A DNA stretch of 20,066 bases from JBGLNL01 sp046484125 (GCA_046484125.1 JAWOBX010000058.1:1-20066); one strand, 5' to 3'. Shown: positions 1-7,452, counted from the first letter of the stretch. Numbers and translations: made by a program. Notes: generated from the sequence alone by a model not told the origin.

Positions 1-126
1 CTCACGCCTGGGGGCGTGGTGATCGGAGGCGTATCTTTTCTCGAGCCATTTCACGACTCGTATTTTAATCTGAGCCATCGTGCCCTTGAAGATGTCATGC
101 GCAAGGCGCAATTTGGGACAACATGA
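1..126 (+). pseudogene. SAM-dependent methyltransferase, C-terminal fragment
   Basis: Frame 1 is open from the first base and ends at a TGA at 124-126. The readable peptide starts LTPGGVVIGGVSFLEPFHDS and continues with an S/H-rich stretch and a helix ending RKAQF. The 'L-x-PGG' turn followed by a strand and 'EPFHDSYF' is what the end of the Rossmann core of class I SAM methyltransferases (type 11/25) looks like. The 5' part lies outside the window. After about residue 38 (Gly of 'QFG') the frame runs only three more codons. Just there the opposite strand begins to read as a transposase, so the natural C-terminus is probably missing. Substrate cannot be inferred. It could be a genuinely short C-terminus, but the neighbouring join argues for truncation. 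Confidence 0.6.
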
Positions 127-185
127 CTGGGTATCAGGTTGCAAATTTGCTTCAAGACTGTTACATTCCTTTTGGACGACTTCAT
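117..185 (-). mobile_element. IS4-like transposase, N-terminal fragment
   Basis: Reading the minus strand from the ATG at 185, the peptide begins MKSSKRNVTVLKQICNLIPS and continues HVVP. From memory this closely resembles the conserved start of a group of IS4-family transposases, where a basic start precedes 'TVLKQICNLIP' and then 'LV-x-KLA'. The match ends at about 111-117, where the opposite strand is still methyltransferase code. The rest of the transposase, including its DDE residues, is therefore absent. An in-frame upstream start at 251 exists but adds a non-family segment. No terminal inverted repeats could be found because one IS end is missing. The call rests on about 23 residues, so it is tentative. 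Confidence 0.45.
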
Positions 186-487
186 TGGCTCCTCCTTTTG
201 TTTGCTAAAAAAAGAGTAGCCGGGAGTCGTCCATTTTGTCAAAATTATCAATTCCTATGGGATGCTAGTGATAATATCCCATTATCGGGACTCCACACGA
301 CCGCGATATGCCCCACAAGAAAGTTTTGTTCTCTTTTACCACATTTCATTTGAATAGTCAAATAATACTGTAAATAATCAAATATTGATATGAATATTAT
401 TTAACTGCATACAAATTTGCAATATTTATCTTACGATAGTATATTTAATATCAACGGTGAGACTCTGGTGCTTGATCAGGTGATTTT
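186..487. other. AT-rich intergenic region, probable IS flank
   Basis: No credible gene is present. The part up to about 340 could be the leader end of the IS fragment; it contains 'atcccattatcgggactcc'-like sequence but no partner repeat. From 340 to 450 the sequence is strongly AT-rich, with 'tcaaata' repeated at 358-364 and 378-384 (20 bases apart) and several AATATT-type words. This stretch overlaps the promoter of the small HTH gene downstream and is a plausible operator zone. Confidence 0.4.
417..445 (+). promoter_or_regulatory. sigma70-type promoter for the small HTH gene
   Basis: TTGCAA at 417-422 and TATATT at 440-445 are separated by 17 bases. The predicted start of transcription is near 452, giving a leader of about 36 bases. 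A Shine-Dalgarno 'aggtga' (478-483) lies just before the ATG at 488. Confidence 0.5.
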
Positions 488-670
488 ATGGAGCTGCTAA
501 CAGTGAGAGAGGCTGCCGGGAAAGCCGGGGTTACACCGGACCATATGAGACGGTTGCTCAACAACCGCAAGGTCTACGGAATCAAATTCGGCCAGGAGTG
601 GATTGTAGCCGTTGAAGAGATCGAGAGGTTCAGGCGCAGTTCGCGTGGCAGGCCCAGAAAAAAGTTATAA
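488..670 (+). CDS. small excisionase-type HTH protein with AT-hook-like tail
   Basis: This 60-residue protein carries a single MerR/excisionase-like winged helix (HTH_17 type): 'LTVREAAGKAGV' forms the first helices, 'TPDHMRRLLNN' the recognition helix, and 'GIKFGQEWIVAVEEIERF' the wing and closing helix. The tail is basic and contains RGRPRKK (residues 53-59), which resembles the AT-hook core 'RGRP'. The ATG at 488 has a good Shine-Dalgarno sequence and a clear promoter. It may act as an excisionase, a small transcription regulator or a nucleoid-type protein. A preference for AT-rich DNA fits the AT-rich sequence just upstream, which suggests autoregulation, but that is inference. It is convergent with the next gene, with only 10 bases between the stops. 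Confidence 0.75.
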   Translation: MELLTVREAAGKAGVTPDHMRRLLNNRKVYGIKFGQEWIVAVEEIERFRRSSRGRPRKKL

Positions 671-680
671 GCGAGGGGCC

Positions 681-1379
681 TCAGTCGCCGGGCCCGAGTA
701 CTATCCGGGCATCGGCAACCACTGCGCCATCACTATATGCGAATACCGGATTCAGATCCAGTTCGCTCAGATGAGGCGTCTTCTCAACGAAACCGGAAAG
801 CCTTAACAGTATGCTCTCCAGGAATGATATATCCACCGGTTCCTGCCCTCTATAACCATTAAGCAGTGGAAACCCCTTGATTTCCCGTATCATCTGTCGC
901 GCGTCCCTTTGCTGCAGTGGAACTATCCGGAAGGAGACATCTTCAAGGACTTCGACGAAAACTCCTCCCAGTCCAAACATCAGCACAGGGCCAAACTGGG
1001 GATCCCGCGAGATTCCCATTATCACCTCAACACCGGGTCTGGCCATCTTCTGAACTGATACTCCCTCTATCCTGGCGCCCGGACTGGAACTGTTGACGGA
1101 TTTCATTATGGCGGAATACGCTTTCCCGACCTGTGTTGTATTTTGCAGATTCAGCATCACACCACCTGAATCGCTTTTGTGAACAACATCGGGCGATATA
1201 ACCTTGAGGGCGACGGGGAACCCTGTTTGCCTGCTTATCTTAACGGCTTCAGCCTTTGTCGTGGCGAGAACCGATTCGATAACCGGTATCCCGGCCTCCG
1301 AAATGATCTGCTTGGACTCTATCTCATTGAGAACAGACCTGTTTTCCTTACGCGCTCGGGTGATTATCTCTCCGGACAT
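681..1379 (-). CDS. acetate/acyl-CoA ligase (ADP-forming) beta subunit, ATP-grasp
   Basis: The 232-residue protein has the ATP-grasp_5 pattern of ADP-forming acyl-CoA synthetase beta subunits. An N-terminal helix contains 'ESKQIISEAGIPV' and is followed by 'GFPVALKVISPDVVHKSDSG' (residues 53-72), including the His-Lys-Ser-Asp signature. Further on come 'FGLGGVFVEVLED' (135-147) and 'ELDLNPV' (206-212), the nucleotide and metal-binding strands. These enzymes interconvert acyl-CoA + ADP + Pi with acid + ATP + CoA in the cytoplasm and conserve energy in fermentative or acetate-forming metabolism. The CoA-binding alpha subunit is not adjacent, and the protein is not a fused alpha-beta form. The ATG at 1379 has 'ggaga' upstream. 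The fold is certain enough; the acid substrate is unknown. Confidence 0.88.
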   Translation of the reverse strand: MSGEIITRARKENRSVLNEIESKQIISEAGIPVIESVLATTKAEAVKISRQTGFPVALKVISPDVVHKSDSGGVMLNLQNTTQVGKAYSAIMKSVNSSSPGARIEGVSVQKMARPGVEVIMGISRDPQFGPVLMFGLGGVFVEVLEDVSFRIVPLQQRDARQMIREIKGFPLLNGYRGQEPVDISFLESILLRLSGFVEKTPHLSELDLNPVFAYSDGAVVADARIVLGPGD

Positions 1380-1591
1380 GTTTAAAATCTCCTCGATATA
1401 GAGTTACTTTCCCCACAGTGACAGCCTGCTCGATAGCGCGGTTTTACGGCTGAATCCATAACCGCTTATCCCCGCAATGCCGGTTCACTGCTGCTGGACT
1501 TAATTGTAGCACAATCCATAGCAGGTTCGTCGAGAGCTCAATGAACCTGAAAGATGTGATTGACTGCCCGCTCTTCTGCATCAGGATCGCT

Positions 1592-3412
1592 TCAACCGGT
1601 GGATTGTACATCCTCGGATTCATCTATCGGATCGACAAGACTTATGAGAGTGTGTCCGGCTTGCGGAGTAACCTTCTCCCGTGCGGTTATAACTACTATG
1701 CTGCCGTTTTCATTGATGATAAACATGGGAATCGCGTTATCACCGTAGTATGATTTGAAAGCCTTATAATCAAACCTCTCGGTCAACTGGGTGGTTTTGA
1801 CAATGGCTCCATTCTTAAACCTCTCGGTGATATATGAGTATGTTAAGTTTGAGCCAAACAGCAGCCGTCCCCTCAGGTGTTGCGAAACCTCCTCTTTTCG
1901 GGCACCGCTCTCCTCACCCAGAGGCAACTGAAAAACGTTTGATCTTCCCAGGAATGGAGCGAAATGTAACGCGGCAAGTGAATTGTCACCGGTATTTGGC
2001 GTCAGTGCCAGTAGACGGCCGATACCGCTGAGATTGATTGAGTCAAGAGTATACTGAGAAAGAGCACTGGCGTAGAATGTGGGAAGTCCGGCCCTCCTTG
2101 CTTCTGACAGATGAGCCCATTGTGTATCGATCATTAGCACCTGGAAATTTTTCGCCTGTAAGGCGGAGGCGATCTCACGAGCCCAGGGATGAGCTCCCAC
2201 TATCAAAAATCCTTGAGGGTTCGGATTGGCGATTTTGAGGCGATGTGATAGAGGGAAAACGGTAAGTCCATAGAACGCCACCGTGCCGATGATCACCATG
2301 AATGTATGAGGAACCATCAGCCGTGCGTCAGCGTAACCCTCATCCACGAGGCGGAGCGCGAAAACCGAGGCGATGGCTGCGGCCACAATCCCTCTGGGTG
2401 CCATCCAGGTAATAAAAAGCTTTTCCCGCCAGTTCAGCCCGGAACGAATTGTCGAAAAAAGCACCGTCAGGGGGCGGGCCGCGAAAATTAAAATGGCAAG
2501 AAGAGCCAGACTCCCCCAGGTGAGGGAATCCCAGTCGCTTGTCTGCAGCCTGGCTGTCAGTAAGATGAACAAGCCGGATATCAGGAGAATGCCCAGGTTT
2601 TCCTTGAATTCCGCTATATGTCTCACCGAGATTGTCTTCTGATTGCCGAGCACTATTCCCATTACTGTTGTCGCGAGCAGGCCTGACTCATCCTGAAAAA
2701 TACCCGAAACCGCGTAGACCGCGATGACCGTTGCGAGGGTCACTGTGCTCTGTAAAAAATCGGGGATCCAGTAACGGCGAAGGCAGAGCAAGAGAAGCAT
2801 GGCCCCAAGCCATCCCGCTAATCCACCGATGAAGAGCGTTCGACCGATACCGATTGCTATGTGCCAGGACGCCTCCTCCAGTCTGCCAGTGAGGATTCCT
2901 TCGAATACAAGGACTGCCAGCATCGCTCCGATGGGATCAATGACTGTGCCTTCCCATTTGAGAATCGGCCCGACAGATCCGATGGGGCGTAACTGGCGCA
3001 GAAGGGGCAGCACCACGGTAGGTCCGCTGACGATCAGTATAGCGCCCAGCAGGACCGACACATCGAATCCCAGGTCAAGAAGGTAGTATGAGGATAACGA
3101 AGTCACCAGCCACGTAATCAGCGCGCCGACTGTTACCAGAAGGGGTATGACCCTGCCCACTTTGCGTAATTCCACGATCCTGAGGTTCAGCCCCCCTTCG
3201 AAAAGGATGATTCCCACCGAAAGGGAGATTATTGGGAGAAGGAGTTCACCGAAATCCTTATCGGGTTCGACAAGACCGGTTACGGGCCCGGCAATTATCC
3301 CCATGATAATAAGAAGGAGAATGGAGGGCAGCTGAAAGCGCCAGGATATCCATTGTGCGCCGATCCCCAGTATGATAATGCTGGCAAGACCGATCATAAT
3401 CTCTTCGTTCAT
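1592..3412 (-). CDS. CPA1-type cation:proton antiporter with TrkA-N-like C-terminal domain
   Basis: The 606-residue protein has a hydrophobic part of about 12 membrane segments (residues ~5-390) followed by a soluble tail. The ion-exchange core reads 'SGPTVVLPLLRQLRP' (129-143) and 'LKWEGTVIDPIGAM' (151-164); the Asp-Pro at 159-160 sits at the transport site, as in NhaP-like members. 'WMAPRGIVAAAIASVFAL' (336-353) is another family hallmark. The tail starts 'GFLIVGAHPWAREIASAL' (401-418), a Rossmann strand and glycine turn like TrkA-N. It lacks the full GxGxxG, so NAD binding is doubtful. The role is probably Na+(K+)/H+ exchange for pH and ion balance at the cytoplasmic membrane. The ATG at 3412 follows an 'aaggcgag' Shine-Dalgarno. 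It appears to be transcribed alone. Confidence 0.9.
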   Translation of the reverse strand: MNEEIMIGLASIIILGIGAQWISWRFQLPSILLLIIMGIIAGPVTGLVEPDKDFGELLLPIISLSVGIILFEGGLNLRIVELRKVGRVIPLLVTVGALITWLVTSLSSYYLLDLGFDVSVLLGAILIVSGPTVVLPLLRQLRPIGSVGPILKWEGTVIDPIGAMLAVLVFEGILTGRLEEASWHIAIGIGRTLFIGGLAGWLGAMLLLLCLRRYWIPDFLQSTVTLATVIAVYAVSGIFQDESGLLATTVMGIVLGNQKTISVRHIAEFKENLGILLISGLFILLTARLQTSDWDSLTWGSLALLAILIFAARPLTVLFSTIRSGLNWREKLFITWMAPRGIVAAAIASVFALRLVDEGYADARLMVPHTFMVIIGTVAFYGLTVFPLSHRLKIANPNPQGFLIVGAHPWAREIASALQAKNFQVLMIDTQWAHLSEARRAGLPTFYASALSQYTLDSINLSGIGRLLALTPNTGDNSLAALHFAPFLGRSNVFQLPLGEESGARKEEVSQHLRGRLLFGSNLTYSYITERFKNGAIVKTTQLTERFDYKAFKSYYGDNAIPMFIINENGSIVVITAREKVTPQAGHTLISLVDPIDESEDVQSTG

Positions 3413-3514
3413 AATTGCTCGCCTTCAACTGAAGCAGGGGGGAGTATAGAATTGATCAACAATTTTCCCGGCTAAACCGATCGAAACGAATTTTCTGCAT
3501 TCTGGTTTAACAGG

Positions 3515-4783
3515 TTAACCGGATATTTCCGGCGGTTTGAGTGTAAGCAACTGCAACGCTACCTCCGGGTATTCGGCGATGAAGTTGATCTCGTCATCCG
3601 TCAAAGGCTTCTGTGCCTCGACATTGGCATAGGCTATCAACTCCATGATGGTCTCAAGATATCCCGCCTGTTCGCAATCCGGCATATCATCGCCCATGAT
3701 TCGGCCAAGAAGGTGCCTGAGGCTGTTGATACCGCCATATTCACCGGTGCAAATTTCGCGCCCCGTCGACCTCACCTCCGGATCGCCTCTACCGATCTCA
3801 GTCAGGTCGTATAATTCGTAGTTGGTAGGGTCTTTCAGCACGGCATCAGCGTGAATACCCGAGGCATGAGTAAAAGCATTTGTACCTACACCCGGCTGAT
3901 TGGCCGGAATCGGGACATCGAAGGCATAACTGACGAACCGAGCCACTTTCCAGGCCATGGAAAGATCGATCTGGCTGCCCATCCGGTATTGACTGGAGAA
4001 ATCCCTCGACTTAGTCACTGCAAGGACCACCGACACCAGATCGGCGTTACCAGCGCGTTCACCGATTCCGTTTATGGTCGTATTGATGTAAGCATCCTGT
4101 CCGCCGTCAATCACACCTCTGGCGCCGGCAAGGGAATTGGCCACAGCCATCCCCAGGTCTCCGTGACAGTGAATCTCTATAGGCATGGCTGACTTCTCAG
4201 CTAAATTCCTGGTTGCCTCATAGATAGTAAAAGGATTTTCATACCCAAGTGTATCGCAGTACCTCAACCGGTCAGCCCCATGTTCTCTTGCCGCCAGGGT
4301 AAAATCCAGTAAATACCCTTGATCCGCCCGCGAGGCATCCTCGGCGTTGACTCCGATGGACTCAGCACCCGTGGAACGAGCCGCGCGCACCCCTTCCACC
4401 ATCATGGATATTACACCGTCTCTGGACTTTCCTTTGAGCTTCCCTTCAATCATCTGGTCCGATACCGGGGCAGACAGGTTGAGATGCCTGATCGAGGGGG
4501 CCAGTGCAAAGGAGTCCTCAACATCCCTTGCAGTAGCTCGCGCCCAGCCTGAGATTCTTATGGGACTTAACACCCCCATTTCCACCAGTCTCGAATTCGC
4601 CTGTAGATATCGGGATTCATGATGCGTGGTTGTGAATCCCGCTTCAGACTGATAAATCCCCATCCCGTTTAGATAGAGATTGATCATCGTTTTTTCCAGT
4701 TTGGAGAGGCTGAGTTTGGCCGTCTGTGCCCCATCACGGTTGGTGACATCGATTATGTAGATCTTACCCTCTTTCTGGCTCAC
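3515..4783 (-). CDS. homocitrate/isopropylmalate synthase family protein (candidate Re-citrate synthase)
   Basis: This 422-residue protein belongs to the DRE-TIM (HMGL-like) acyltransferases that condense acetyl-CoA with an alpha-keto acid. 'DVTNRDGAQ' (12-20) is the catalytic Asp-x-Thr-x-Arg-Asp motif. 'HCHGDLGMAVANSLAG' supplies the two metal-binding histidines, and 'INGIGERAGNADL' is the family signature after it. The C-terminal half contains 'GIHADAVLKDP'. The length leaves no room for the leucine-binding regulatory domain of LeuA, so 2-isopropylmalate synthase is unlikely. Candidates are homocitrate synthase or Re-citrate synthase, an enzyme known from Dehalococcoides and Clostridium kluyveri in this family. 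The start is GTG and directly abuts the TGA of hisF (TGAGTG), with a strong 'gaggggg' Shine-Dalgarno inside hisF, so translation is coupled. Confidence 0.85.
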   Translation of the reverse strand: MSQKEGKIYIIDVTNRDGAQTAKLSLSKLEKTMINLYLNGMGIYQSEAGFTTTHHESRYLQANSRLVEMGVLSPIRISGWARATARDVEDSFALAPSIRHLNLSAPVSDQMIEGKLKGKSRDGVISMMVEGVRAARSTGAESIGVNAEDASRADQGYLLDFTLAAREHGADRLRYCDTLGYENPFTIYEATRNLAEKSAMPIEIHCHGDLGMAVANSLAGARGVIDGGQDAYINTTINGIGERAGNADLVSVVLAVTKSRDFSSQYRMGSQIDLSMAWKVARFVSYAFDVPIPANQPGVGTNAFTHASGIHADAVLKDPTNYELYDLTEIGRGDPEVRSTGREICTGEYGGINSLRHLLGRIMGDDMPDCEQAGYLETIMELIAYANVEAQKPLTDDEINFIAEYPEVALQLLTLKPPEISG

Positions 4784-5617
4784 TCAGTCCCCCTCATTTC
4801 CATCAAGGTTAACTGGTATACGAACCATGATCCCCTGTCCCGCCAGGTATTGTTTGACCTGTTGAATGGAATAAGTTCCATAGTGAAAGAGACTTGCCGC
4901 CAGAACCGCATCAGCCTTGCCCTCCAGAAAAGCCTGGTGGAAGTGCTCGTATGCACCGGCACCGCCGCTGGCGATCACCGGGACATTTACCGCCTCCGAA
5001 ATTGCCCGGGTCAGTTCAAGGTCATAACCATCCTGATGGCCGTCACAATCCATGCTCGTGAGCAGTATCTCTCCGGCACCAAGTCGAACCACTTCTCTTG
5101 CCCACTTCTTTGCGTCTATACCAGTGGGCTGTCGACCACCGTAAGTAAATACTTCCCAGCGTGAGAGCTCATCAAGATTGAGCGAACTTTTTTCCCTTTC
5201 ATCAACCTTTTCTTCTATCCGCCTGGCGTCTATCGCTATTACAATACACTGATTACCGAACCTTGCGGCCGCCTCTGAAATCAACTTCGGATTTAGTACC
5301 GCCGCCGTATTAAGGGATACCTTATCGGCTCCTGCCTCCAGTATTCGACGCATGTCATCAACACTTCTGAGCCCCCCTCCCACGGTGAAGGGGATGAAAA
5401 CCTCATTGGATACGCGCTCGACTACGTCTATCATTATTCGACGGGCGTCGGATGACGCTGTTATGTCAAGAAATACCAGCTCATCAGCCCCCTCCCCGTC
5501 GTAGAAGGCAGCCATTTCCACAGGATCCCCGGCATCCTGCAGATTTACAAAGCTGACCCCTTTCACCACCCTGCCCCCGGTTACGTCAAGGCAGGGGATA
5601 ATGCGCTTATTAAGCAT
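4784..5617 (-). CDS. hisF: imidazole glycerol phosphate synthase, cyclase subunit HisF
   Basis: HisF turns PRFAR plus ammonia (from HisH) into imidazole glycerol phosphate and AICAR in histidine synthesis. The (beta-alpha)8 barrel is clear. 'KRIIPCLDV' carries catalytic Asp11, 'AIDARR' carries the second catalytic Asp130, 'TVGGGLRS' and 'ASGGAGAYEHF' are phosphate-binding loops, and 'GAGEILLTSMDCDG' (180-193) follows. It is 277 residues long against about 253 usually. The excess is a charged insert at roughly 134-152 (IEEKVDEREKSS...) before 'WEVFTYGGRQPTGIDA'. The ATG at 5617 has an 'aggcgg' Shine-Dalgarno. HisH is upstream on the same strand after a 128-base gap with no gene. Confidence 0.97.
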   Translation of the reverse strand: MLNKRIIPCLDVTGGRVVKGVSFVNLQDAGDPVEMAAFYDGEGADELVFLDITASSDARRIMIDVVERVSNEVFIPFTVGGGLRSVDDMRRILEAGADKVSLNTAAVLNPKLISEAAARFGNQCIVIAIDARRIEEKVDEREKSSLNLDELSRWEVFTYGGRQPTGIDAKKWAREVVRLGAGEILLTSMDCDGHQDGYDLELTRAISEAVNVPVIASGGAGAYEHFHQAFLEGKADAVLAASLFHYGTYSIQQVKQYLAGQGIMVRIPVNLDGNEGD

Positions 5618-5745
5618 TCACTTATTCCGCCTGTTTCTCCAGGTTATCTTTTCATTATTCAGCGGCCATTGTGCGAATGAGCCGCGACTGAGTGACGTTT
5701 CCCCCGCCGCTGTTGATGCCATGGCCATATTCAGTAACCCTGTAC

Positions 5746-6360
5746 TCAATGCCCGACACTGAACTTCAGAAAATTGCCAAGCAGCTTAAGTCCCATTTGA
5801 CCGCTCTTCTCAGGGTGAAACTGTGTGGCGACCAGATTTCCCTTTATTATCATGCTGCAGAACGTTATCCCATACTCCGTTTCACCAGCCGCAATGGTAT
5901 AATCCTCTGGATCAACATAGTAACTGTGCACGAAATAGAAATCAGACCCATCCGGTATTCCGTCGAAAAGCGGGTGTGCAATCCTCTGCCGTACCTGGTT
6001 CCATCCCATTTGAGGAACTTTTTGTCCCTGTGGCAGTGATCTGACCACTCCGTCAATCAGTCCCATACAGTCCGCCCCTCCACTCTCCTCGCTTCTGGTC
6101 AACAGTACCTGCAGCCCGAGGCATATTCCCAGGAACGGCCTGTTCTCCCTGACAAGCTGCCTTACAGGCTCAATCAAATCCAGCTTTCCGAGGCTGGCCA
6201 TAGTATCCCCCGCCGCACCTACGCCCGGCAGTATGACCGCATCGGCTTCGAGCACATCCGACGGTATACTGGTTGTCTCAGCCTGATAGCCCAGCCTGGC
6301 CACGGCTTTGGCGACACTGCGCAGATTACCCGCCCCATAATCTATAATTCTAATCACCAT
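5746..6360 (-). CDS. hisH: imidazole glycerol phosphate synthase, glutaminase subunit HisH
   Basis: HisH hydrolyses glutamine and channels ammonia to HisF. The 204-residue protein shows the class I glutamine amidotransferase fold: 'IIDYGAGNLRSV' near the N-terminus, 'VILPGVGA', 'PFLGICLGLQ' with nucleophile Cys80, and 'TQFHPEKSG' with His182 and Glu184. The ATG at 6360 gives the usual family start (MVIRIIDYG). A TTG nine codons upstream at 6387 is also in frame but less likely. There is no strong Shine-Dalgarno at either start. A TATAAT (minus strand, 6465-6460) lies about 100 bases upstream as a possible -10 box without a good -35. Confidence 0.96.
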   Translation of the reverse strand: MVIRIIDYGAGNLRSVAKAVARLGYQAETTSIPSDVLEADAVILPGVGAAGDTMASLGKLDLIEPVRQLVRENRPFLGICLGLQVLLTRSEESGGADCMGLIDGVVRSLPQGQKVPQMGWNQVRQRIAHPLFDGIPDGSDFYFVHSYYVDPEDYTIAAGETEYGITFCSMIIKGNLVATQFHPEKSGQMGLKLLGNFLKFSVGH

Positions 6361-6493
6361 TTTGTATTGTAACACAGGTTTTTCCAAGCCAGATTCTTAT
6401 CAAAACGCTTAAAACAACCGATTGACACTCTTTACGGCTTTAACGGCGTCTTGATAAAAATTATACACTATGTGCTCTCAATTGAATCTGGTT

Positions 6494-6523
6494 TTGACAG
6501 GCACCTCATGGCATGATTATAAT
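6494..6523 (+). promoter_or_regulatory. consensus sigma70 promoter for the redox operon
   Basis: A perfect TTGACA at 6494-6499 and a perfect TATAAT at 6518-6523 are separated by 18 bases. The predicted start of transcription near 6530 leaves about 65 bases before the ATG at 6596. This is the strongest promoter in the window. No terminator or gene lies between it and the lipoprotein gene. Confidence 0.75.
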
Positions 6524-6595
6524 TCAGCATGTAATGGAATGCTTTACACCTCTGCGCAAAACTTCAGGTAAGATAACAAAGGTGCTGATTGCCCG

Positions 6596-7282
6596 ATGAA
6601 AAACAAATGGATTAAACTTGTCAGCCTCATTCTGCTCAGTTCACTGGCTCTTTGCACAGTTAATTTATCATGCGGCGATGAGGACGGCGAGGTAGAAAGC
6701 GATATCATTCCCGGATGTTCTCCCAGGCCGGTAGTCGTTGCACCGGATATCAATCTCTGTACGGACTTCGGCCAGGCTCAGCTGGAGAAGGCAGTATTCA
6801 CCGCGGGAGGCGGTTGCGCGTGCGGGGAGGAATGTCAATCGCAAACGATAACGGACAAGGGCGACGGCACCTACCTGTTGAAATGTATCAATCAATGCGG
6901 TACGGTTACCGCCACGGGTGAGGTCGGTTACCTTCAATGGCTAAGTGACTGGGATGAGGCTATGGAGCAGGCAAAAGCGAACGACAAACCCATAGCCATC
7001 AACTTTTTCACGGATTTGTGTCCCGCCTGCCGCTCACTGGACGAGAACACTTTTGCCAACAAAGAAGTGGCCGGATTTATGTGTGAGAATTTCATCAACG
7101 TCAAGAGCAATTCCGCCAGAACCGGACTTCACGCCAATTACGGCATATGGTCTGTTCCGACCACTGTCTTTACCACACCAGACGGCACTGAAATGGGTAG
7201 AATTACCGGATATTTCCCACCGGAAAGATTCATTCTGGGACTGGAACAGGCGCTCAATGCCTGGAATGAGGAACAGACATAA
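6596..7282 (+). CDS. thioredoxin-fold lipoprotein with Cys-rich N-terminal region
   Basis: The 228-residue protein begins with a basic start and a hydrophobic helix (residues 5-21) ending 'VNLSC', a weak lipobox that would lipidate Cys26. This predicts export and membrane anchoring on the outer face. Residues 41-101 hold seven cysteines, including 'GGGCACGEEC' (71-80) and 'KCINQC' (96-101), then a linker. The C-terminal part is a thioredoxin fold of the Thioredoxin_7 type: 'AINFFTDLCPACRSLDENTF' with the active CxxC at 142-145, and the cis-proline loop 'SVPT' at 187-190. It probably reduces or isomerises disulfides, or carries electrons outside the membrane. It is first in an operon with the CXXC mini-protein and the polyferredoxin membrane protein. 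Confidence 0.85.
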   Translation: MKNKWIKLVSLILLSSLALCTVNLSCGDEDGEVESDIIPGCSPRPVVVAPDINLCTDFGQAQLEKAVFTAGGGCACGEECQSQTITDKGDGTYLLKCINQCGTVTATGEVGYLQWLSDWDEAMEQAKANDKPIAINFFTDLCPACRSLDENTFANKEVAGFMCENFINVKSNSARTGLHANYGIWSVPTTVFTTPDGTEMGRITGYFPPERFILGLEQALNAWNEEQT

Positions 7283-7299
7283 CGACCAGGACTTCTCAT

Positions 7300-7452
7300 A
7301 TGGAGATTCTGGACAGGCTCACTCCGATTTATCGCCTCATCCTGCTGGGGATTTTTATCGCCCTGATCGTTGATTCAGCCAGCGAGGAATATGATCTGGT
7401 TCAAGGTACTGTGCGATTCATCTGCGTAAACTGCCTGGGGTTGACTGGATGA
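7300..7452 (+). CDS. 50-residue membrane protein with C-terminal CXXC (CD1871A-like)
   Basis: This small gene starts at ATG 7300 and ends at TGA 7450-7452. The protein has one hydrophobic helix (about residues 12-25, 'LILLGIFIALIV'), a short acidic stretch 'SEEYDL', and the ending 'VRFICVNCLGLTG' with Cys42 and Cys45. The layout of one membrane helix, then a helix and a terminal 'C-x-x-C-[LI]-G' matches what I recall of the CD1871A family of CXXC mini-proteins in anaerobes. Its stop overlaps the next ATG as ATGA (7449-7452), so the two are translationally coupled. The likely role is passing electrons or thiol equivalents between the polyferredoxin protein and the lipoprotein; no function is established. 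Confidence 0.8.
   Translation: MEILDRLTPIYRLILLGIFIALIVDSASEEYDLVQGTVRFICVNCLGLTG

Noticed and set aside
3515..4783. 2-isopropylmalate synthase (leuA)
   Set aside because: At 422 residues the protein lacks the C-terminal LeuA regulatory domain, and there are no leu genes nearby.
5618..5745. Possible small gene between hisH and hisF
   Set aside because: Only very short frames without a ribosome site or recognisable peptide are present.
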